From the NCBI GenBank assembly GCA_900554685.1, contig USIG01000116.1:1-5261 (forward strand): DNA of 5,261 bases, in the 5' to 3' direction. Below the pieces are notes generated by a model. The model searched no databases. It worked only from the letters and a program-made list of their open reading frames with translations, and was not told the DNA's origin. Origin of the DNA: an uncultured Cryptobacterium sp. (GTDB taxonomy: Bacteria > Actinomycetota > Coriobacteriia > Coriobacteriales > Eggerthellaceae). The position numbers were made by a program, and so were the translations under genes. This document shows, piece by piece, positions 1-5,261 of this stretch (position 1 is its first letter; each line of letters opens with the position of its first letter).

Positions 1-2233
1 AATCGGGCTCACCTTGTGACTTCAATTTCTCCACGACAGCAGCAATTTCATCTTCAGAAACAAAACATCCCTGAATGCGCTGAGGTTTAGCAAGCTCGGG
101 TTTAGAAAGAAGCAAATCGCCCAAACCGATAAGATTTTCAGCACCAGGAGTATCAAGGATGACGCGCGAGTCAATTCCTGAAGCAACATTAAATGCTATA
201 CGATTGGTGATGTTTGCCTTAATAAGACCCGTTACAACATTAGTTGAGGGACGCTGAGTGGCGACAATAAGGTGAATACCTGCTGCTCGCGCAAGCTGAG
301 CCAAGCGCGAAATAGAAAATTCCACCTCTTTGCCAACGTTCATCATAAGATCGGCAAGCTCGTCAATGATGATAACAATATAGGGCATCTCTTTAGCGGG
401 CTCGTCATTGAGTTCAAGGCCTTGCTGAGCTTTGGCATTGTATTGCCCAATGTTACGCGCGCCAATTCCAGAAAATACCTTAAGACGGCGCTCCATTTCC
501 GCAACTGCCCACGACAAAGCGCTTGCCGCCTCTTTAGCCTCTGTAACTACAGGAACATAAAGATGAGGAATGCCATTATAGGGTGTGAACTCCACTCGTT
601 TCGGGTCAATCATGATCATACGAACCTCAGCAGGAGTTGCACGCATCAGAATGGACATAATCATGCCATTAATGGAAACAGATTTACCAGAGCCCGTTGT
701 ACCGCCGATCAAAAGATGAGGCATGGTTGCCAAATCGCTTACGATACAGTTACCCTCAACATCTTTGCCGATAGCAACCTGCAAAGGACCTTTAGGAGCA
801 TGCTTCAAAACATCCCCCAATAAAACCATTTCACGCTTTTTATTGGGTACTTCAATACCCACATAATTTGTTCCTGGAATAGGTGCAAAAATACGCACAC
901 CAGGCGCGGCAAGAGCAAGTGCAATGTCATCGGTGAGATTTGAAACCCTATTAACACGAACGCCACTGGGAAGTTCTACTTTAAAAAGTGTCACTGTTGG
1001 ACCATGAACCCATCCAACAACACTTGCCGGCACACCGAAATCAGCAAGGGTATCCTGCAAGTGCATTCCTGTTGCACGAAGAGATGCTTCGCTTTCTTTT
1101 GTCACTTCTGTTTCCTTTGTCGTATTCAAAAGTGACATATCAGGAAGCTCAAATCCTTCAAGAGGGTGCGGACTTGCTGTATCGGATACCTTTTTACGGG
1201 CAGGCTTTTGTGCAGGTGCTTCTTCTGCTGATGCAGGTGCGTTATTCTCAGGTTTAGAGCGAAGCTTTCGTGTGATAGTGTGAGGCTTCAAATTTTCTGC
1301 AGGAAGTTCTTCCTCATGACCAAGTTGAACGGTCTTTAATGCATGAGAATCAGAAGCTTGAGAGCTTTTACGCGAGAAGGACCCCTTTTTCGGTGTGCTC
1401 ATCTCATCACCATCACTCAGAAGTTGCGTAGGAGCTTCACTTCGGTGCGATTGAGGCAAAACATGAGTTTTGTCAGCTGAGAGGTCTTGTGGTAAGTTGC
1501 CCTGTTCTTGTTGCTGAGGCATTCGACGAATACGAGCAAACGAATGACGAGGCAGCGAATCACTGTAGAGGGGCTCATCAGTCATTTCATGCTTTTCTTC
1601 GTAGTGAGTTTTTATGCGGTCATAAAGCGAAGAAAGTGAAAAGCCGATAATAATAAGCGCAATAACAATAAGGCCTACCATCAAAATAATTGAAACGGTA
1701 GTACCAAAGAGGCGAAGTCCAGCCCAGGCAATGCCAGCCCCTAAGTATCCGCCATGGTTGACAAGATACACCTGAGCAAACAAGACATTAGGATCCTCTT
1801 CGGCTCCGGGCGTGAACAGCGAAACAATGGTCAAAAACGCGATAAACAACAAAGCAAAGCCTACTGCAACGCGCGCAGGAACCATCTCATTTTGAAAGCG
1901 AATAAGAAACGTTACTCCCAAAATAATAAGCAGAACAGGAAGAACATACATCCCTATCCCAAGACTAAAGCGCAATGCCATTGCAAGAGCACCTGTAACG
2001 ACCCCGTTTGAAGAAAATAAAACGCTAGCTAGCAAGGCAAGCGCAAGAATAATCAATGCAACTGAGGCAATATCGCGCTTGGTTCGCTCATCAAGAAGGG
2101 TTTTAGGTTGTGGTTCTTGCTTTTGTTTATGGTACCCAGGTTTTGCTTTATTAGACGACGATCCGCGAACCTGCTTTGCAGAGCCCACGGATCGTGAAGA
2201 TTGTTTACGTTGCTGAGGTTGCCTTTGTGCCAT
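1..2233 (-). CDS. ftsK: DNA translocase FtsK/SpoIIIE family, 3' end cut off by window edge
   Basis: FtsK is a membrane-anchored hexameric ATPase that pumps double-stranded DNA through the closing division septum during chromosome segregation. The frame from ATG 2233 is open for 744 codons and leaves the window unfinished. Residues 1-52 are a basic, Gln/Ser-rich cytoplasmic tail. Hydrophobic segments lie at about 56-74, 93-111, 121-140 and 179-200, with a weaker one at 161-177, fitting the usual four-helix anchor. Residues about 201-365 are a hydrophilic Ser/Pro/Glu-rich linker. The motor follows: alpha domain from about 370, Walker A GGTTGSGKS with Lys517 (about 680-706), an IDPKRVEF motif at 542-549, Walker B PYIVIIIDELADLM with Asp624 and Glu625, and the family signature ATQRPSTNVVTG from residue 658. 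The last visible residues are the end of the beta domain. The gamma winged helix, which in characterised FtsK proteins reads polarity sequences such as KOPS, is expected beyond base 1 but is not seen. The gene starts 81 bases after rnj in the same orientation. Identification is near certain; the membrane boundaries are by eye. Confidence 0.97.
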   Translation of the reverse strand, partial: MAQRQPQQRKQSSRSVGSAKQVRGSSSNKAKPGYHKQKQEPQPKTLLDERTKRDIASVALIILALALLASVLFSSNGVVTGALAMALRFSLGIGMYVLPVLLIILGVTFLIRFQNEMVPARVAVGFALLFIAFLTIVSLFTPGAEEDPNVLFAQVYLVNHGGYLGAGIAWAGLRLFGTTVSIILMVGLIVIALIIIGFSLSSLYDRIKTHYEEKHEMTDEPLYSDSLPRHSFARIRRMPQQQEQGNLPQDLSADKTHVLPQSHRSEAPTQLLSDGDEMSTPKKGSFSRKSSQASDSHALKTVQLGHEEELPAENLKPHTITRKLRSKPENNAPASAEEAPAQKPARKKVSDTASPHPLEGFELPDMSLLNTTKETEVTKESEASLRATGMHLQDTLADFGVPASVVGWVHGPTVTLFKVELPSGVRVNRVSNLTDDIALALAAPGVRIFAPIPGTNYVGIEVPNKKREMVLLGDVLKHAPKGPLQVAIGKDVEGNCIVSDLATMPHLLIGGTTGSGKSVSINGMIMSILMRATPAEVRMIMIDPKRVEFTPYNGIPHLYVPVVTEAKEAASALSWAVAEMERRLKVFSGIGARNIGQYNAKAQQGLELNDEPAKEMPYIVIIIDELADLMMNVGKEVEFSISRLAQLARAAGIHLIVATQRPSTNVVTGLIKANITNRIAFNVASGIDSRVILDTPGAENLIGLGDLLLSKPELAKPQRIQGCFVSEDEIAAVVEKLKSQGEPD

Positions 2234-2239
2234 AGCCTT

Positions 2240-2245
2240 CCCTTT
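2240..2245 (-). promoter_or_regulatory. Ribosome binding site of ftsK
   Basis: On the minus strand AAAGGG lies 6 bases before the ATG at 2233, and a second purine run (AAGG, 2236-2239) follows directly. This supports 2233 as the start. The whole 81-base gap to the rnj stop (2234-2314) shows no convincing hairpin with a T-run and no well-spaced promoter, so read-through from rnj is plausible. Confidence 0.75.
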
Positions 2246-2314
2246 AGTGTAATTATGGTTCGTTTAGGGTGTGGTATTACGTGAGGTGTTATATGGATAG
2301 TAGTGCCAAATGTA

Positions 2315-4189
2315 CTAAATCTCAAGTAGGTTAATAACGACCAAGGGCCTTTGATTTGTTCGTTCCCACAAGATAGATAAAAGGGCACTTCGTGCCGATT
2401 TGCGAACTGCCTTTGCCTCTTCTTGCTTTTGAAGGCTTCGCTTAAGCGCGCTTGTCACCGAAGAGGTAACCGTTTCAACAAAACGAGGCTCATCTCCGCC
2501 TGGTATACCATGCATCTCCACAGAAACAGGACACATCAGTTCATGGGTCTTCTTATTGATAGCGCACGCAATAACCGCAACACCTTGAGAACCTAAATTA
2601 GTACGCTCATTCAAGATGAATTCTGAAGTATCACCAACACTTAAACCATCAACAAGGATAATTCCGCTCGATACGCTTTTACCGCGCTTTAATCCACAAT
2701 AAGACAGCTCGAGAGACTCACCATTTTCGCAAATATAGATATTATTCTTTGCAACTCCGGTAACTTCAGCAAGGCGCGCATGCGCACGTAAATGCGTTGC
2801 TTCCCCATGAACCGGCATGAAATACTTCGGCTGAACAATAGAAAGTACCAACTTAAGTTCTTCTGCAGATGCATGACCCGAAACATGAACACGAGCGCGC
2901 GACTTATCAAACACATCTGCACCAATTTTTGCGAGATCGTTAATAACCTTTGTTACTGCCTTTTCGTTGCCAGGAACGGGAGTTGCCGAAATAATAACGG
3001 TGTCTCCCTCTTCGATTGAAATGGTTTTATGATTTCCGTTTGCGATACGAGCAAGAGCAGAAAGAGGCTCGCCCTGAGAACCGGTACACATAACCACATA
3101 GGAATTAGAGGGACAACCTTTAAGATCGTAAGCATCAATAAGGTTTTTATCTGCAATATTCAGATACCCTAAACGACGGGCAATGTCGGTATTCTGCACC
3201 ATCGAGCGTCCAGTAACAGCCACCTTACGACCGTTGCGAACCGCCGCATCGCAGATTTGCTGCATACGATGGATATGAGAAGCAAACGAAGCGACAATCA
3301 CGCGACCCGTAGCCTGAGAAATAATCGTATCAAGCGCCTTTCCTACTTCTGCCTCCGAAGGAGTAAAGGTAGGATTTGAAGCATTAGTAGAATCCGACAT
3401 CATAAGGTCAACACCAATTTTGCTGAAACGAGCGAGAGCTCCGAAATCGGTATGTACTCCATCAATAGGGCTTTGGTCGAGCTTGAAGTCACCGGTATGA
3501 AGTACATTGCCTGCAGGCGTCTGGAAAAATACTCCGACCGCATCAGGAATTGAGTGATTGACCGAAAAGAATTCTGCCGTTATCGAGCCAAGCTTGATCG
3601 ATTGACCAGGTTTAATTTCGCAAAGTTTTGCATTCTTGATCTTATGTTCTGCAAGCTTTCCCTCGATAAGACCAAGGGTGAGCTTAGTCGCATAAATAGG
3701 AACCTTACGATCAAGATCTTTTAAAAGATACGGAAGAGCTCCGGTGTGATCCTCGTGACCATGCGTAATGACGATGCCTCGCAGTTTATCCGCATTTTCA
3801 AGAACATACGAATAATCAGGCAAAATCAGATCGATGCCAGGATGGTTATCATCGGGAAACATCAATCCTGCATCATCAAGAACCATATCATTGCCGCACT
3901 CGAAAGCGGTCATGTTCTTACCAATCGCATCAAGACCACCTAAAGGGATGATGCGTAACTTAGCACGAGAATCACGACGTGCGGGGCTAGCGCTCGCTTT
4001 TTTCCCTCGCGACGCGCTTTGTGCACGAGATCTTCGATTTTGAGCCTTTTTAGCTTTACGAGCATTGTCTTGCTCATCATAACTTGAAAGCTTTGGACGG
4101 CTCCGTTCTAAATGTACATGGCGTACCACTTCTTTATTGCGGCGTGGCTTAGCCTGTGAAGAGTTTCCCTTCTGGGATTGTTCTGCCAT
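2315..4189 (-). CDS. rnj: Ribonuclease J, metallo-beta-lactamase/beta-CASP family
   Basis: RNase J is a zinc-dependent 5'-3' exoribonuclease and endoribonuclease of mRNA decay and rRNA maturation, acting in the cytoplasm as dimers or tetramers. The 624-residue product shows the metallo-beta-lactamase motifs in order: HGHEDH at 143-148, His212 in HSIPDAVG, and Asp234 in HTGDFK. The beta-CASP part includes TGSQGEP at 369-375 and SGHAS with His439, and MPVHGE with His461 closes the metal site. The C-terminal domain runs to a basic stretch and a final segment around LWERTNQRP, so the 3' end looks complete. Residues 1-75 are a basic, low-complexity extension that makes the protein longer than the usual roughly 555-560 residues. 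ATG 4189 was chosen because AAGGA sits 5 bases upstream. The frame stays open to a TTG at 4264, but that start has no ribosome binding site and would translate through a 10-bp hairpin. It lies between dapA and ftsK, all on one strand. Confidence 0.97.
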   Translation of the reverse strand: MAEQSQKGNSSQAKPRRNKEVVRHVHLERSRPKLSSYDEQDNARKAKKAQNRRSRAQSASRGKKASASPARRDSRAKLRIIPLGGLDAIGKNMTAFECGNDMVLDDAGLMFPDDNHPGIDLILPDYSYVLENADKLRGIVITHGHEDHTGALPYLLKDLDRKVPIYATKLTLGLIEGKLAEHKIKNAKLCEIKPGQSIKLGSITAEFFSVNHSIPDAVGVFFQTPAGNVLHTGDFKLDQSPIDGVHTDFGALARFSKIGVDLMMSDSTNASNPTFTPSEAEVGKALDTIISQATGRVIVASFASHIHRMQQICDAAVRNGRKVAVTGRSMVQNTDIARRLGYLNIADKNLIDAYDLKGCPSNSYVVMCTGSQGEPLSALARIANGNHKTISIEEGDTVIISATPVPGNEKAVTKVINDLAKIGADVFDKSRARVHVSGHASAEELKLVLSIVQPKYFMPVHGEATHLRAHARLAEVTGVAKNNIYICENGESLELSYCGLKRGKSVSSGIILVDGLSVGDTSEFILNERTNLGSQGVAVIACAINKKTHELMCPVSVEMHGIPGGDEPRFVETVTSSVTSALKRSLQKQEEAKAVRKSARSALLSILWERTNQRPLVVINLLEI

Positions 4190-4192
4190 ATG

Positions 4193-4199
4193 TTTCCTT
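4193..4199 (-). promoter_or_regulatory. Ribosome binding site of rnj
   Basis: The minus strand reads AAGGAAA with the AAGGA core at 4195-4199, 5 bases before ATG 4189. It decides the start in favour of 4189 over the upstream TTG at 4264. The bases just before it (4197-4207) are exactly complementary to the loop of the hairpin at the dapA stop, so access to this site might be controlled by RNA structure. Confidence 0.85.
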
Positions 4200-4314
4200 T
4201 TTATCAGTGTCTTATATACGTCAAACACCCTTCGCACTCCATGAATGCGAAGGGTTCTAGCCAAAACATATAGACGAGTAAAGATTGAAGGGGATAAAAC
4301 GTCCTGATAAAAAG
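4197..4314. repeat. 11-bp inverted repeat linking the dapA-stop hairpin loop to the rnj Shine-Dalgarno region
   Basis: The two arms are 4197-4207 (plus-strand CTTTTTATCAG) and 4304-4314 (plus-strand CTGATAAAAAG), exact reverse complements. In the minus-strand transcript the first-transcribed arm is the entire loop of the dapA-stop hairpin plus its flanking stem base. The second arm runs into the rnj AAGGA. A G-U pair could extend the duplex by one base (4196 with 4315). The complementarity is directly visible; a regulatory role is inference. Confidence 0.55.
4227..4255 (-). other. Perfect 10-bp stem-loop in the rnj leader
   Basis: On the minus strand ACCCTTCGCA (4246-4255) pairs perfectly with TGCGAAGGGT (4227-4236) around a 9-base loop. 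It lies 37 bases upstream of the rnj start. No T-run follows on either strand, so an ordinary intrinsic terminator is unlikely. A structural element of the 5' leader, such as a transcript-stabilising hairpin, a processing site or a protein operator, fits better. Which of these it is cannot be told from the sequence. Confidence 0.6.
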
Positions 4315-4320
4315 ACGTTT
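4296..4320 (-). terminator. Hairpin overlapping the dapA stop codon, possible weak terminator
   Basis: On the minus strand AAACGTC (4314-4320) pairs with GACGTTT (4297-4303) around the 10-base loop TTTTTATCAG. A short T-run ends at 4296, giving four Ts before an A and TCCCC. The 7-bp stem with few GC pairs and the short T-run make it at best a weak or partial terminator, compatible with some read-through into rnj. The stem overlaps the TAA of dapA, so ribosomes finishing dapA would disrupt it for a moment. Confidence 0.45.
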
Positions 4321-5218
4321 ACAAAACTCCAACCTCTTTCATTACCTGAGCTAAATGAGCAGACTGCTCTTCAGTTGCTGGAACTAAAGGCAATCGCACG
4401 CCACCCACAGGAAAACCTACAAGGTTAAGAGCTTCCTTAACCATAATAGGATTAGCGGTAACGAAAAGTTCGTCCATCAAAGGCAAGAAAGCATCATGGG
4501 CCTTCTTCGCCTCATCAAATTTACCCGCAGCACATAAATCAGTAATTTCTTTCATGCGTGCAGGTGCAACATTGCCTGCGGTAGAAATTACCCCAGCAGC
4601 TCCAAGTTTCATCATGTCATAGGTAAGTGAATCATCACCAGAATAAACATCAAAACCGCGAGGAGCATCTTTAATGATAGCTGCAACTTGCTCCAAATTA
4701 CCAGAAGCTTCCTTAATTGCAACAATGTTTTCAACATCGTTTGCTAAACGCAACGTAGTCTCTGCTGTCATATTAATAACACAACGACCAGGAATATTAT
4801 AAAGAATACAAGGTAAATCAACCGATTCAGCAATTGTCTTAAAGTGCTGATATAACCCCTCTTGTGGAGGTTTATTGTAGTAAGGAACCACCAACATGAA
4901 GGCATCAACGCCAAGCTTTTGAACGTCTTGTGCAAAATCAACCGTATCAGCAGTGCAGTTATCACCAACGTTGGCAATAATAGGTACTTCTCCCCCAACT
5001 TCAGCAACTACTGCCTCAAAAAGTTTCATTTTCTGAGGATAAAATACCGTGGGGCTTTCCCCTGTGGTGCCGTTAATAACGAGAGCGTCAGTTCCACCGT
5101 CAACTAAACGACGAGCTAAGGCGCGTGCCTGTTTCAAATCTAAATCAAGATTTTCATCAAAAGGCGTTACCATTGCAGTAATCATGCGACCAAAGCGAGG
5201 TTCAGCTACCGTGTTCAT
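4319..5218 (-). CDS. dapA: 4-hydroxy-tetrahydrodipicolinate synthase (DHDPS)
   Basis: DapA condenses pyruvate with aspartate semialdehyde, the first committed step of diaminopimelate and lysine synthesis, feeding peptidoglycan and protein. The 299-residue product has the expected length and TIM-barrel pattern. Visible active-site residues are Thr51-Thr52 in GTTGES, Tyr114 in VPYYNKP, Tyr140 and Arg145 in LYNIPGR, and the Schiff-base Lys169 in VAIKEASGN; these match Escherichia coli T44/T45, Y107, Y133, R138 and K161 with an offset of 7 or 8. At the allosteric lysine site Asn87 is kept, but the equivalents of E. coli H53, H56 and E84 are Tyr60, Lys63 and Asp91, so lysine inhibition may be weak or absent. 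ATG 5218 has AAGGAG 5 bases upstream. The N-terminal FGRMITAMVTPF resembles actinobacterial DapA. The stop lies 129 bases before the rnj start. Identification is near certain; the regulation remark is inference. Confidence 0.97.
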   Translation of the reverse strand: MNTVAEPRFGRMITAMVTPFDENLDLDLKQARALARRLVDGGTDALVINGTTGESPTVFYPQKMKLFEAVVAEVGGEVPIIANVGDNCTADTVDFAQDVQKLGVDAFMLVVPYYNKPPQEGLYQHFKTIAESVDLPCILYNIPGRCVINMTAETTLRLANDVENIVAIKEASGNLEQVAAIIKDAPRGFDVYSGDDSLTYDMMKLGAAGVISTAGNVAPARMKEITDLCAAGKFDEAKKAHDAFLPLMDELFVTANPIMVKEALNLVGFPVGGVRLPLVPATEEQSAHLAQVMKEVGVL

Positions 5219-5222
5219 GTTT

Positions 5223-5229
5223 TCTCCTT
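5223..5229 (-). promoter_or_regulatory. Ribosome binding site of dapA
   Basis: The minus strand reads AAGGAGA, a near-consensus site, with AAGGAG 5 bases before ATG 5218. It fixes the dapA start. Only 32 further bases are visible upstream, so a promoter or an upstream operon partner cannot be judged. Confidence 0.9.
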
Positions 5230-5261
5230 CACCTGAATTCGTAAACGATTGATATTATGGC

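Noticed and set aside
272..823. 183-codon open frame on the plus strand
   Set aside because: It lies wholly antisense to the FtsK motor domain, its product is Cys/His/Asn/Arg-rich without any recognisable family, and the opposite strand carries every FtsK motif. It is a shadow frame.
2234..2314. Search for a promoter or terminator between rnj and ftsK
   Set aside because: TTGGCA and TATAAC occur but only 10 bases apart, and no hairpin followed by a T-run is present on the minus strand.
2053..2388. 111-codon minus-strand frame across the rnj-ftsK gap
   Set aside because: It overlaps the 3' end of rnj and the 5' end of ftsK in another frame and shows no protein-like pattern.
4190..4264. Longer rnj product starting at TTG 4264
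   Set aside because: There is no Shine-Dalgarno before it, it would read through the 10-bp hairpin, and the added 25 residues have no counterpart I recognise. ATG 4189 has a proper AAGGA site.
4254..4282. Promoter-like pair for rnj: TTTACT (4277-4282), 17-base spacer, TAGAAC (4254-4259), minus strand
   Set aside because: Spacing is ideal but each box matches consensus at only 4 of 6 positions, and the transcript would start inside the 10-bp hairpin stem. Too weak to annotate, although a start here would yield rnj mRNA lacking the antisense loop; 5' end mapping would settle it.
5254..5259. Possible -10 box CATAAT upstream of dapA on the minus strand
   Set aside because: The -35 region falls outside the window, so the site cannot be judged.

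Overview
This 5.26-kb window is a compact, entirely minus-strand housekeeping block. Reading in the direction of transcription (right to left) it holds dapA (4-hydroxy-tetrahydrodipicolinate synthase, 4319-5218), rnj (ribonuclease J, 2315-4189) and the first 744 codons of ftsK (DNA translocase, 2233 down to and past base 1). All three have clear family motifs and good Shine-Dalgarno sequences. The 3' end of ftsK, with its expected winged-helix gamma domain, lies outside the window.

The order dapA - rnj - ftsK is the one known from Actinobacteria; in Mycobacterium tuberculosis dapA and the RNase J gene are adjacent and ftsK lies a few genes further on. The start of DapA also reads like actinobacterial DapA. 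The base composition is only moderately GC-rich and the codons are fairly AT-tolerant, unlike high-GC actinomycetes. I infer a low-GC actinobacterium, most likely of the Coriobacteriia (the Atopobium/Lancefieldella/Fannyhessea/Olsenella kind). This is inference, not a database match.

Region by region: 5219-5261 is dapA leader with a ribosome binding site. 4319-5218 is dapA. 4190-4318 is the only intergenic stretch with visible structure: a hairpin overlapping the dapA stop codon, a second perfect 10-bp hairpin, and an 11-nt sequence in the loop of the first hairpin that is exactly complementary to the rnj ribosome binding region. 2315-4189 is rnj. 2234-2314 is an 81-base gap carrying the ftsK ribosome binding site and no terminator that I can see. 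1-2233 is ftsK. No gap exceeds 300 bases and I see no RNA gene, mobile element, CRISPR array or integration site.

The genes serve separate core processes (lysine/diaminopimelate synthesis for the cell wall, RNA maturation and decay, and chromosome segregation at the division septum). Their shared orientation and small gaps suggest they can be co-transcribed. I found no undescribed multi-gene system. The most interesting lead is the possible RNA-structure control of rnj translation in the dapA-rnj gap.
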